Below are positions 25,623-33,635 of a stretch of 54,928 bases of DNA, piece by piece (the first letter of the stretch is position 1; every line of letters starts with the position of its first letter). This stretch comes from Lentilactobacillus kefiri. Lineage in GTDB: Bacteria; Bacillota; Bacilli; Lactobacillales; Lactobacillaceae. The DNA lies in contig NZ_BJVK01000014.1 of assembly GCF_007989105.1 (NCBI RefSeq), forward strand, positions 1-54,928, written 5' to 3'. The translations under genes were made by a program, and so were the position numbers. The notes under the pieces are model-generated. The model had not been told where the DNA came from. It searched no databases and was given only the letters and a program-made list of their open reading frames with translations.

Positions 25623-27098
25623 ATGGCACAAAATGCTGTTGCATTAAAGCACTACCAAATGTATATCAATGGAAAGTTTATGGATTCAAAATCAGGTAAT
25701 GAAATTACGGTTCTCAATCCATCAACTGGTGAAAAGATTTCAACAGTTCCAGCTGCAACTCGTGAGGAAGCCAGAGAAGCAATCGACGCCGCATATGAAG
25801 CTGAAAAATCATGGAAGAAAGTTCCAGCCGCAACTCGTGGTCAATATCTTCACGATGTTGCTACTGAAGTTCGTAACGAAAAAGATCACTTGGTTGAAAT
25901 GCTTCAAGAGGAGCAAGGTAAGATCAAGTCATTAGCTACCACTGAAATTATGTTCTCAGCTGACTACTTTGACTACATGGCAAGTGCTGCTCGAACATAT
26001 GAAGGTGAAATTCTTCAATCAGACAACAAGAACGAAAACATCATGATTGCCAAGCAACCAATTGGTGTTGCTGCCGGAATCTTACCATGGAACTTCCCAT
26101 TCTTCTTAATTGCCCGTAAAATGGGTCCAGCTTTGGTAACTGGCAACACCATCGTTATGAAGCCATCATCAGACACCCCTAACTTGGGTCTTGAGTTTGC
26201 TAAGATCTGTGAAAAAGTTGGTATTCCAAAGGGTGTTGTTAACATTATCTCAGGCCGTGGCTCAGTTGTTGGTGATGAACTTACCAAGAACAAGAAGGTC
26301 GGCATTATCAGTTTGACCGGTTCTGTTGATTCTGGTAAGCGAGTAATGGCAGGAGCTGCTACTCATATGGCTAAGGTATCACTTGAATTAGGTGGTAAAG
26401 CACCAGCTATTGTATGCAAGGATGCTGATATCGATTTGGCCGTTCAATCAATCATTGACTCACGTGTTGATAACAATGGTCAACTTTGCAACAACTGTGA
26501 ACGGGTATACGTTCAAGAAGATGTCGCAGATGAATTCATCAAGAAGTTATCTGACAAGATGTCAAAGATCACTGTCGGCAACGTTATGAAAGATGAAAAC
26601 GTCGGCATGGGTCCATTGATCAACCAAGCAGCTTTGGATAAGGTTGCCGGAATGGTTGACCGGGCAGTTGAAGCTGGCGGCAAGATCACAGCCGGTGGTC
26701 ACAAGTTGAACATCGAAAACGGATTCTACTACGAACCAACTGTTATCACTAATGTCAAACAAGATTCAGAAATCGTTCAAGACGAAATCTTTGGCCCAGT
26801 ACTTCCAGTATTGACCTTCAAGACTTTGGACGATGCCATTGAAATGGCAAATGATTCAGACTTCGGTTTGACTTCATCAATCTTCACCGAGAACTTGGAC
26901 AACGCAATGCGTGCTGCCAACGAACTTGAAGATGGTGAAACTTACATCAACCGATTCAACTTTGAAGCTATGAATGGTTCACACTCAGGCTGGAAAGAAT
27001 CAGGTATCGGTGGCGATGATGGTCGTCACGGTATTGAAGAATTCTTGAATACCCACGTAATCTACCTGCAAGGACATCCAGAAAAGGCCCAAGGATAG
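25623..27098 (+). CDS. aldA: Aldehyde dehydrogenase, lactaldehyde/glycolaldehyde dehydrogenase-like
   Basis: 491 residues. NAD site and catalytic residues are visible: AAGILPWNFPFFLIARKMGPALV, ISLTGSVDSGKRV, the general-base region SLELGGKAPAIV and the nucleophile Cys in NNGQLCNNCERVYV. The stretch DSRV-N-GQ-CN-ERVYVQ is the pattern of E. coli AldA. The enzyme oxidises a short aldehyde to the acid with NAD. GAAAGGGAG supports ATG 25623 over an upstream start. Like the preceding adh it has strong codon bias. The pair fits lactate/lactaldehyde/1,2-propanediol conversion known from the L. buchneri group, but that role is inferred. Confidence 0.9.
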   Translation: MAQNAVALKHYQMYINGKFMDSKSGNEITVLNPSTGEKISTVPAATREEAREAIDAAYEAEKSWKKVPAATRGQYLHDVATEVRNEKDHLVEMLQEEQGKIKSLATTEIMFSADYFDYMASAARTYEGEILQSDNKNENIMIAKQPIGVAAGILPWNFPFFLIARKMGPALVTGNTIVMKPSSDTPNLGLEFAKICEKVGIPKGVVNIISGRGSVVGDELTKNKKVGIISLTGSVDSGKRVMAGAATHMAKVSLELGGKAPAIVCKDADIDLAVQSIIDSRVDNNGQLCNNCERVYVQEDVADEFIKKLSDKMSKITVGNVMKDENVGMGPLINQAALDKVAGMVDRAVEAGGKITAGGHKLNIENGFYYEPTVITNVKQDSEIVQDEIFGPVLPVLTFKTLDDAIEMANDSDFGLTSSIFTENLDNAMRAANELEDGETYINRFNFEAMNGSHSGWKESGIGGDDGRHGIEEFLNTHVIYLQGHPEKAQG

Positions 27099-27101
27099 AA
27101 T

Positions 27102-27262
27102 AGAGTGCGACTAGGCACGGGTGATCCCGTAGCCTAACTGAAAAAATTCCTTAAGGAACGGTCCTTGTTCCTTGAGGAATTTTTTTGGTTAGGTGCAGGG
27201 ATCAGTGCCGCCGAAGCACGTTTAGGATAGGTGCAGGGAACAAGTGCCACCGAAGCACGTTT
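27102..27262 (+). repeat. Intergenic repeat element 3 with terminator and partial second copy
   Basis: Starts AGAGTGCGA three bases after the aldA stop codon and ends GAAGCACGTTT at 27223. A 39-base partial copy with the same right end (GCCACCGAAGCACGTTT-like) follows to 27262. The centre is a hairpin AAAAAATTCCT-AAGGAAC / GTTCCTT-AGGAATTTTTTT (27141-27187) that also serves as rho-independent terminator of aldA. Confidence 0.85.
27141..27187 (+). terminator. Terminator of aldA inside repeat element 3
   Basis: A-run, near-perfect stem AATTCCT-AAGGAAC with its complement, then seven T. Confidence 0.8.
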
Positions 27263-27304
27263 AGCAGAATATGCCGGACACGAGTAACCCACAGCATAAA
27301 TTAA

Positions 27305-27342
27305 TAAGCCAACAATGAACAGATTTTGTTCATCGTTGGCTT
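27305..27342. terminator. Hairpin between aldA and the TauE gene
   Basis: AAGCCAACAATGAACA / TGTTCATCGTTGGCTT stem with one mismatch. T-tracts are weak on both sides; probably the terminator of the minus-strand TauE gene. Confidence 0.6.
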
Positions 27343-27379
27343 CTTTGTGTGTTGGGTATTTTGATCAAAAATTGTTCCT

Positions 27380-28099
27380 TCATTGAAACAAATAAAACAG
27401 TCCACTAACGCCAATCAATACGAAGACGCAGGTTTGAATCATTTTGATATTCATGTGAACGGTGATTCGATTAGCAATCATTGTCCCAATAACGCCGCCG
27501 ACAACCCCAAATAAAATCAATGGGATATCGTTGACACCCAAAATACCATTATAGAAACGGACACTGGTGATATATAACTGATCCATTAAAAAGAAGGTCT
27601 GGATGCAGGCTAAATATTCTTCCTTGGTTTTTGCCAATGAGAGAAAGTACAGTGCCATTAGTGGGCCGCCAATTCCAAAGAGGCCATTGAAAAAGCCGGA
27701 AACAACCATAAAAATAATTGCTATGTAAATTGGGTAATGCTTTTTTGAGTCGGATTTAACAAATAAAAAATAGAGTGACAAAGCAACCAGTAAACCGCCT
27801 AACATGGCTTTTAACAGGTGGACGTCAATTAGATTAACCAGCTTGAGTGCCATGAAGGCTACGCTGGCATAGACCAGAAACGGCCATATAATTCGCTTGA
27901 ATTTAACACTGTGACGATATCGCCAAGCAAGCATAATATTAGCGACTGACATAATTAAGGATGCAACTCCCGCACTTTGGGGAATTGGCAAAATGGTTGG
28001 CAGAAACACCATCAAGACGATGGCGGAACCAAATCCGGTAACCCCTTGGACAATTCCGGCAAGAATTGCAGGAAGTAAGACAAAGACAAAGTTTGTCAT
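27380..28099 (-). CDS. TauE/SafE family membrane permease
   Basis: 239 residues with seven to eight helices. The family hallmarks are two inverted blocks: GIVQGVTGFGSAIVLMVFLP near the N-terminus and FFNGLFGIGGPLMALYFL in the middle (G-x-FGIGGP). The family exports sulfite, sulfoacetate or related anions. AAAGGAGCCTTGGC precedes ATG 28099. It lies 26 bases behind the MFS gene and is probably cotranscribed with it. Confidence 0.9.
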   Translation of the reverse strand: MTNFVFVLLPAILAGIVQGVTGFGSAIVLMVFLPTILPIPQSAGVASLIMSVANIMLAWRYRHSVKFKRIIWPFLVYASVAFMALKLVNLIDVHLLKAMLGGLLVALSLYFLFVKSDSKKHYPIYIAIIFMVVSGFFNGLFGIGGPLMALYFLSLAKTKEEYLACIQTFFLMDQLYITSVRFYNGILGVNDIPLILFGVVGGVIGTMIANRITVHMNIKMIQTCVFVLIGVSGLFYLFQ

Positions 28100-28125
28100 G
28101 CCAAGGCTCCTTTCTCATAACTGAA

Positions 28126-29541
28126 TTAAATATTGGATAAACGTTTGTGTGCCTGTTTGTGAATCTTTGGCGTTGAAGAGTGCTTTGTGTACAGTCTTCG
28201 GGACATAAACAGGGCGATGATCAGAAATACCAGACACATGGTAAAGCCTGCCTGGATACCCATTTGCTGATTGTGGGTGTGACCAATAAACAGGTGGCTG
28301 GTAATGTTAATGGTTGCGACAATGATGGCTGTCCCAAACGAAGCGGCAATTTGGCGCAGGGTGTTAAAAGCAGCCACTCCGTCAGCGATCATATCATTGG
28401 GTAAAAACGACAGTGCCTGAGTTTGAATTGGGATCAGAATTAATACCAAACCTAATTGACGAATTGTCTGACCAACCGTCAGCATTCCCACTGAAGCATT
28501 GACGTCAATGAACGCCTGCATCATAGTACCAAAGCAGTCAATCAAGATTCCGGTTGTGACAATAATTCGAACCGGATAACGATCAAACAGCCGACCGCTG
28601 ACTGGGGACATGAACCCGGTTAACATGGCTCCTAGAAGTAAAGCCAGACCGGAAATGATGGGACTTTGACCCATAATGGTTTGAATCAACAGGGGCAACA
28701 AAATGGTATTTCCATACATTGTGGAAACAATGAGTGAATTAACGATCGTCGCGGTTGTAAACTGAGAGTTTTTAAAAACTGCCAGGTTGACGAAGGGATG
28801 ATCGGAATCCTTTTGAGTGAAGACAAAGATTCCAATCAGTATGACACCAATGATAAATGGCAGCCAGACGGTCATTGATTCAATGGAGTACTGACTGACA
28901 TTTGAAAAGCTCCAGAGCAATCCCAATAGTCCCAAGCTGATGGTGATCAGCCCTTCAACGTTAAACGCTGGTTCCTGATTGGTTGGAACTTTTGGCAACA
29001 GGCTCATCGCCAAGATTAAGTCAACGACGATAAATGGAATGACTAGAATAAACAGGTAGCGCCATGAAAAGAAGTCCAAAATAACCCCAGACAAAGTCGG
29101 TCCAATGATTGGCGAGAAGTTAAATGCCAAGCCGACAATTCCCATCACCGCACCTTTTTTTCCTGGTTCGGCATATCGAATTGCAAGGGTATTTACCAAC
29201 GGCATCATCATGCCAGAACCAATGGCTTGGATCATTCGGGCAATAATCAAAATAAAGAAGTTTGGCGCAATGGCACCGACCACCGTTCCCAGCAGGAAGA
29301 CGCCGGTAAATGCAATAAAGAGTGAGCGAAAAGTAAACTTTTTGGTAAAGTAGGCACTTACTGGAATCATGATGGCATTCACCAACATATAGCCGTTACT
29401 GATCCATTGAACGGTAGCCGAAGGGACGTTGAACACTTTCATAAAAGTTGGCAGTGCAACGTTCATGAGAGTTGAGCAGAGGATCCCGAAGAAAGCTCCG
29501 AACACCATGATAAATAAGGCATATTTAATTTTTTTAGACAT
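28126..29541 (-). CDS. MFS multidrug transporter, DHA2 (14-helix) family
   Basis: 471 residues with about 14 helices. MFS signatures: helix 2-3 region WISNGYMLVNAIMIPVSAYFTKKF, motif A-like stretch, RMIQAIGSGMMMPLVN and antiporter motif C-like GLAFNFSPIIGPTLSGVI. It is a proton-driven exporter like LmrB/EmrB. ATG 29541 is chosen (GGAAG eight bases upstream) over a GTG at 29550. An imperfect palindrome sits just upstream. First gene of a two-gene unit with the TauE permease. Confidence 0.92.
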   Translation of the reverse strand: MSKKIKYALFIMVFGAFFGILCSTLMNVALPTFMKVFNVPSATVQWISNGYMLVNAIMIPVSAYFTKKFTFRSLFIAFTGVFLLGTVVGAIAPNFFILIIARMIQAIGSGMMMPLVNTLAIRYAEPGKKGAVMGIVGLAFNFSPIIGPTLSGVILDFFSWRYLFILVIPFIVVDLILAMSLLPKVPTNQEPAFNVEGLITISLGLLGLLWSFSNVSQYSIESMTVWLPFIIGVILIGIFVFTQKDSDHPFVNLAVFKNSQFTTATIVNSLIVSTMYGNTILLPLLIQTIMGQSPIISGLALLLGAMLTGFMSPVSGRLFDRYPVRIIVTTGILIDCFGTMMQAFIDVNASVGMLTVGQTIRQLGLVLILIPIQTQALSFLPNDMIADGVAAFNTLRQIAASFGTAIIVATINITSHLFIGHTHNQQMGIQAGFTMCLVFLIIALFMSRRLYTKHSSTPKIHKQAHKRLSNI

Positions 29542-29567
29542 GAACAGCACTTCCGATTATGTATTTT

Positions 29568-29600
29568 TTAAAATTAGCACTCTAAATAGTGTAATTTTAA
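29568..29600. promoter_or_regulatory. Imperfect palindrome upstream of the MFS gene
   Basis: TTAAAATTA-G-CACT and AGTG-T-AATTTTAA, 12-base arms with one mismatch around a six-base centre, starting 26 bases before the start codon. The left half contains TTAGCACTC but spacing and right half do not fit a CIRCE element. Probable operator for an unknown repressor. Confidence 0.5.
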
Positions 29601-29729
29601 AAAGGGTGAATTGCAATAGGTTTATAGCTGACTGGTAATCATTCATTAAGAAATAAAATGGGGATGGCCTTTCCAGAGGACGAGGAGATTATTGGCGTAA
29701 TCTTATCAGATAATTTTTGGGTACAAAAT

Positions 29730-29757
29730 GAGGCTGGAACAAAAATGTTCCAGCCTC
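29730..29757 (-). terminator. Terminator-like hairpin of the second SOS operon
   Basis: Perfect GAGGCTGGAAC / GTTCCAGCCTC with a six-base loop, followed on the minus strand by ATTTTG. Downstream of the secreted-protein gene. Confidence 0.75.
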
Positions 29758-29774
29758 TGTTCTTAATAATCTTT

Positions 29775-30221
29775 TTATGCTCGTTTAGAAACCCGATAAA
29801 AGTAGGGTGAAAATGGCGTGTCCTTGGCAATATTCCGGCCATTATAATAGATGTGTACATAACTGTGACCGACACGCTTAAATGTAAAACGGGCTACTTC
29901 TGGCAATTCGCTTATTTCATTTGTTCCAACAATCATGTAAGCATTTGAACCAACGTATTTCCATTTGGTATTCGTAATGTACCATCCGGTTGATTGAGTC
30001 AAATGAGCCCTAACGCTGGTTTTCTTTACTTGTGCAGATTCATAACTGTACCATTTCTTTATCCCAAAACGTTTACCGATATTAATTGTTTTATCTTTCC
30101 AATCACCGCGAAGTGCCGCTGGGGTTCCATGATGCCAAGTTGCAGCTTGAGTTGTTGTGGCAGCTCCCAGAAATCCCAGTGAGACAATTGTGGCTGCCAA
30201 CAGTTGGGTTCCTTTATTCAT
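29775..30221 (-). CDS. Small secreted protein in a LexA-controlled operon
   Basis: 148 residues. Signal peptide (MNKGTQLLAATIVSLGFLGA, cleavage about residue 27 after TQA). The mature protein opens with TWHHGTPAALRGDW, shared in pattern (A-WH-GTP-LRG) with the secreted protein at 48469-48882, then basic and aromatic beta-rich sequence. GGAG nine bases upstream of ATG 30221 lies next to the stop codon of the preceding gene (15-base gap), so it appears to be the third gene of the YolD-like SOS operon. Function unknown. Confidence 0.85.
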   Translation of the reverse strand: MNKGTQLLAATIVSLGFLGAATTTQAATWHHGTPAALRGDWKDKTINIGKRFGIKKWYSYESAQVKKTSVRAHLTQSTGWYITNTKWKYVGSNAYMIVGTNEISELPEVARFTFKRVGHSYVHIYYNGRNIAKDTPFSPYFYRVSKRA

Positions 30222-30236
30222 GATTGTCATCTCCAA

Positions 30237-30551
30237 TTAACTTGCCTGTTCAAATTTATGAACTAATTGAATGACCATGCTTGGCTCGCTGCCGGGAAGC
30301 GCACGATAAACCACATAATCTCCCGGAATTAAATCAACGGATTCCAGTTGGGCTGACTTGGCGACACTAAAACCGGCAACTTCATAGTAGGCGTGGCCGT
30401 CGACCTTTTCATCAGTCAAAGTGACATTTACCGAGTTGAATGGGGCCACGTCCAATGATGCTCGGCGAAGTGCCAGATACTGGTAGTTGATCAGGTCAAC
30501 CATAATTGTAATTTCGTTGTTGGTGCAGGGGACACTAATGGTTTGTTTCAA
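30237..30551 (-). CDS. Protein of unknown function, middle gene of SOS operon
   Basis: 104 residues, no signal peptide or membrane helix, mixed alpha/beta (MVDLINYQYLALRRASLDV, then YEVAGFSVA and GDYVVYRA). I do not recognise the family. It overlaps the YolD-like gene by four bases (stop and start share ATGA), so the two are translationally coupled. By position and the LexA promoter it is expected to be induced by DNA damage and to work with the YolD-like protein and the distant UmuC. Confidence 0.85.
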   Translation of the reverse strand: MKQTISVPCTNNEITIMVDLINYQYLALRRASLDVAPFNSVNVTLTDEKVDGHAYYEVAGFSVAKSAQLESVDLIPGDYVVYRALPGSEPSMVIQLVHKFEQAS

Positions 30552-30913
30552 ATTAGCTTACTTCCTTCTTTGAGTTTCGCATGGCGAATATCGTTTACAT
30601 TGATTGTAACCATCTGATCGGTTTGAAGATAGATAAAATTATCATTCGCACCAATTACAATACCACTTATATTATAAACGTTTAAGTAGCCATCATCATT
30701 TAATTGAAGCGTAATTTGTTTGGAATTTTGCCAACTGTCCTGTAAGATACGGTCGATAACTTCCGGTTCCTGTTCCGGCAGCCGATGAGTCGGGACCTCC
30801 TCGACTTTTTTGTCAGCCATATCCTGGTTGTGGTCACTTAAAAAGTAACCCAGCCACTTCATCATACCGCGGTCGTTATAAAGCCATTGATCTCGTGGAA
30901 CGTCTCGAATCAT
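30548..30913 (-). CDS. YolD-like protein
   Basis: 121 residues. N-terminal DRGMMKWLGYFLSDH corresponds to the YolD signature (DRG-KW-xxFLPEH). The C-terminal half is the expected small beta domain (QITLQLNDDGYLNVYNISG...FIYLQTDQMVTINVNDI). YolD-like proteins usually neighbour Y-family polymerases and are thought to be UmuD-like partners, but this is not proven. GGGGGTG precedes ATG 30913. The promoter has a LexA box in the same place as umuC, 29.6 kb away. Confidence 0.88.
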   Translation of the reverse strand: MIRDVPRDQWLYNDRGMMKWLGYFLSDHNQDMADKKVEEVPTHRLPEQEPEVIDRILQDSWQNSKQITLQLNDDGYLNVYNISGIVIGANDNFIYLQTDQMVTINVNDIRHAKLKEGSKLI

Positions 30914-30934
30914 GTTAAACACCCCCATACGTTT

Positions 30935-30963
30935 AATATACGAACATATGTTCTAATCGTCAA
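30935..30963 (-). promoter_or_regulatory. SOS promoter of the YolD-like operon with LexA box
   Basis: Minus strand: -35 TTGACG (30958-30963), 17-base spacer, -10 TATATT (30935-30940). The spacer contains the LexA box (CGAACATATGTTCT on the plus strand, 30941-30954; one mismatch to CGAAC-N4-GTTCG). Same architecture as the umuC promoter. Confidence 0.92.
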
Positions 30964-30978
30964 GGGGAACACGCTTGA

Positions 30979-31020
30979 AAAATAAATCCCAAAGCTGAAA
31001 TGACTGTCAGCTTTGGGATT
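30979..31020 (-). terminator. Terminator of the OYE gene
   Basis: AATCCCAAAGCTGA / TCAGCTTTGGGATT perfect stem, then TTATTTTTC on the minus strand. Confidence 0.88.
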
Positions 31021-31036
31021 AACGAATGTTACAATT

Positions 31037-32179
31037 TTAAATTCGAATTTGCTTCTCATCTGTCGAAATCGGGAAGCCCTTCTTAAACGCGGTTCGTAAG
31101 AAGTTCAGTAATGGTGGGGTGACTTTTAATTCATCGACGTCACGTAATGAGAAGGTATAACGGATGGCTTTCTCATCACCAGCCGCAACTTTTTGAACCC
31201 ACTTTGGTTCACGGATTAACTCCCGACCAATAGCAGCGAACTGAACCCCGGCGTCGATTAATTTCTCGACTTGGGCAGGGGATGCCAAGTGACCGACGAC
31301 CATTAATGGCAAATCATCAGCCAGGACTTCTTGAATCTTTTGGAAGAGCGGTTGCTTGTCGTCATGGTCAACGATTGATCCTTGCCAAGCGTCGGCTAAA
31401 GAAATGTGCAGGTAATCAATTGGCTTTTTGTTTAATTCTTTAACTAAGGCCGACGTGTCGCTCATCCTGATACCGGGTTCTTCGATTTCTTCCGGTGAAA
31501 TTCGATACCCCAAAATGAATGAAGGGTTATCAGAGTGCTTAATAACGTCTGCACAGGCATCAACGACGGCCAAGGGGAAATGCATCCGCTTCTCCAGGGA
31601 ACCGCCCCAGTCGTCAGTTCTGCGGTTGGAGTGGGGACTGAAGAATTGTTGGATCAAGTAGGTGTTGGCACCATGAAGCTCCACGCCGTCAAAGCCGGCA
31701 CTAATTGCTAATTGGGTGGCGTTGGCAAAATCTTTAATGGTTTGCTCAACTTCTTCACCAGAAAGGGCACGGGGTGTTTCGGCTCCCCAACGTTCGGGAG
31801 CAACTGCACTTGCGGACACTGTTTGGTGGCCACGAAGAACACGTGAATTGCTCATGCGACCGGCACTAAAGATCTGAAGAATTGCTTTAGTGTGGTTGAT
31901 TTTGATGGCATTGGCCAAGCGTGATAAGCCCGGCAGCATTTTTTCGTGGGCAACGCTGAGTTCACCTTCAAAGCCTTTGCCTAAATCATTCACATTGGCA
32001 CAGCCGGTGATGATCATACCGGGACCGCCAGCCCGCATGCGGAAGTAGTCGATTTCGTCATTGGTAATTGAGCCGTCTTCAAAGCTGGACATCTCGGTCA
32101 TAGGGGACATGGCAATCCGATTTTTAATTGTGACACCATTTCGTAATTTTGCTGGTTGTAAGAAATTATAGTTAGTCAT
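31037..32179 (-). CDS. NADH-dependent flavin oxidoreductase (Old Yellow Enzyme family)
   Basis: 380 residues, TIM barrel with FMN. Visible motifs: NRIAMSPMTEMSS (FMN site), GFDGVELHGANTYLIQQFFSPHSNRRTDDWGGS (substrate-site region with HGAN) and the C-terminal phosphate site VQFAAIGRELIREPKW. It reduces activated C=C bonds or related substrates, in the cytoplasm. GGAGGTTTCCC precedes ATG 32179. Single gene. The substrate is not predictable. Confidence 0.93.
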   Translation of the reverse strand: MTNYNFLQPAKLRNGVTIKNRIAMSPMTEMSSFEDGSITNDEIDYFRMRAGGPGMIITGCANVNDLGKGFEGELSVAHEKMLPGLSRLANAIKINHTKAILQIFSAGRMSNSRVLRGHQTVSASAVAPERWGAETPRALSGEEVEQTIKDFANATQLAISAGFDGVELHGANTYLIQQFFSPHSNRRTDDWGGSLEKRMHFPLAVVDACADVIKHSDNPSFILGYRISPEEIEEPGIRMSDTSALVKELNKKPIDYLHISLADAWQGSIVDHDDKQPLFQKIQEVLADDLPLMVVGHLASPAQVEKLIDAGVQFAAIGRELIREPKWVQKVAAGDEKAIRYTFSLRDVDELKVTPPLLNFLRTAFKKGFPISTDEKQIRI

Positions 32180-32414
32180 GGGAAACCTCCAATGAGTTTA
32201 ATTTTAACAATGTATTACCTTTATTATAAAAGAAAATTTGGATTGTGTTTGGAAATGGTCATTTATATTATTCCGTAATCGTGTTAATGAACATTGCATT
32301 TAATTATCAAGGCATGATAAGGTAATAAAAAATTCAGTCATTTAACAAGTGAATCTTTAAAGGCTTGGCAATATAATTTGCACCTTTTTATTTGGAATTA
32401 AAGGAGGATATTAA

Positions 32415-33104
32415 ATGCCATACAGCAGGCTGGATATTGAACTAAGCGATAAAAAGTCTGAGGTCAGTTTACAAGCAGCGCTTTATCAAATAAATGTCGT
32501 TTTGGACAATATTGTTGATGAAATGAAAGCCATTAATCCCCAATACAATCGGCCCTCGCTGTTTATTGAATGCCTCGGATTAACTAAGGACGAACATGAA
32601 CAGATTTGTGACTATTTTAAAAATCATCGTGATGGCTTTGATGCAAGTAAAAGCTGGCTTACTAATTGGATACAGCAGAATGTGTACGAGATGCCAGAAG
32701 AATATGTGAAAAGAATGGTCGATTCTTATCAAGATTGGTACGAAATTAACGATGAGGAGGTTTGTTATATGCCCAATAATTGGCAGGATATTCATTTAAC
32801 GGATAAAAAAAGTGAAGCTGCTTTACATGCGGTGTTATTCCAAATGAACAGCGTTATGGTTGATATTATTGCTGAAATTCAGTCTAAAAATCCGACTTTT
32901 AAATTGCCGTTTCAATGGGAAATCGGATTGACTCAAGATCAAAGCAGTTTGATTCTGCAGCATTTCGTATTTAATAGGGATGAAAAACTCACTGATAGTA
33001 TAAATTGGCTGACAAATTGGTTGGCCGACAATGGTTTTTCGGTTTCACAAGAACAAGTTAATAAAATAGTGAATAATATCCGAAGATCTGTAAAGTTAAT
33101 GTGA
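32415..33104 (+). CDS. Unknown protein made of two tandem repeats (fused gene duplication)
   Basis: 229 residues forming two copies of one domain. Copy 1 starts MPYSRLDIELSDKKSE and copy 2, at codon 119, MPNNWQDIHLTDKKSE. Both then have L-A-L-QxN, NP, LGLT/IGLT, a spaced DYF/HF block and SWLTNW/NWLTNW near the end. Copy 2 begins with an ATG (32769) preceded by AGGAGG at eight bases, so it looks like a former separate gene whose upstream stop was lost; reinitiation could still make the half protein. The protein is acidic, helical, soluble, of unknown function. AAAGGAGG precedes the first ATG. Confidence 0.85.
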   Translation: MPYSRLDIELSDKKSEVSLQAALYQINVVLDNIVDEMKAINPQYNRPSLFIECLGLTKDEHEQICDYFKNHRDGFDASKSWLTNWIQQNVYEMPEEYVKRMVDSYQDWYEINDEEVCYMPNNWQDIHLTDKKSEAALHAVLFQMNSVMVDIIAEIQSKNPTFKLPFQWEIGLTQDQSSLILQHFVFNRDEKLTDSINWLTNWLADNGFSVSQEQVNKIVNNIRRSVKLM

Positions 33105-33135
33105 TTGATACTTTTTCTATAAAAGCGGTTACAAT
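33105..33135 (+). promoter_or_regulatory. Promoter and cre site of the nitroreductase-like gene
   Basis: TTGATA (33105-33110) and TACAAT (33130-33135) with a 19-base spacer. TAAAAGCGGTTACA (33120-33133) matches the cre consensus TGWAANCGNTNWCA at 13 of 14 positions and overlaps the -10, a repressing position for CcpA. Confidence 0.65.
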
Positions 33136-33166
33136 AGAGATGGAGTCAAAATTGGAGGAATATTAA

Positions 33167-33625
33167 ATGGAAACATTAAAAATGATTCAATCTCGTAAAG
33201 CCATTCGGAAATATTCAGGTCAAATTAGCGATGATCAGCTACACGAAATTTTGGTAGCCGCAAATGCTGGTCCAGTTGGCATGGGACGTTATGACGATTA
33301 TCGTCTGACGGTGATTCAAGATCCACAAGTTTTATCCAAGTTGAACGGTATTTATGAAGCCCCAACGGTGATCGTTGTTTCAATTAAAGAAGACAGCGCA
33401 TCGGATGAAGTTTCAACAGGTGCCATCGTCCACAACATGGAACTGGCTGCAGAAGATCAGGGACTAGGAGCTAATTACAATATGGCCAGCTTGGAATCAA
33501 TTCCAAGTGATGTGATTCCTGATGGATTCAAGCCTGCGTTTGCATTAACCCTTGGCCAGACGGATGAAAAATTTACACCACGAGAGATTCCGTTAGACCG
33601 GATTAAGACAAATATGGTTAAGTGA
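33167..33625 (+). CDS. Small nitroreductase-family protein
   Basis: 152 residues, shorter than the usual 180-220. It has the N-terminal FMN motif IQSRKAIRKYSGQISDDQLHEIL, the middle APTVIVVS strand, and VHNMELAAEDQGLGANYN with the usual LAA-GLG pattern near the flavin phosphate site. It probably binds FMN and reduces nitro or quinone compounds with NAD(P)H. GGAGGAATATTAA precedes the ATG. It is monocistronic with a cre site at the promoter, so catabolite repression is likely. Confidence 0.88.
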   Translation: METLKMIQSRKAIRKYSGQISDDQLHEILVAANAGPVGMGRYDDYRLTVIQDPQVLSKLNGIYEAPTVIVVSIKEDSASDEVSTGAIVHNMELAAEDQGLGANYNMASLESIPSDVIPDGFKPAFALTLGQTDEKFTPREIPLDRIKTNMVK

Positions 33626-33635
33626 TTTAGATAAT

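Noticed and set aside
29576-29600. CIRCE (HrcA) element before the MFS gene, because TTAGCACTC is present
   Set aside because: The mirror half is AGTG-TAA at the wrong spacing (CIRCE needs nine bases and GAGTGCTAA), and the gene is not a chaperone gene.
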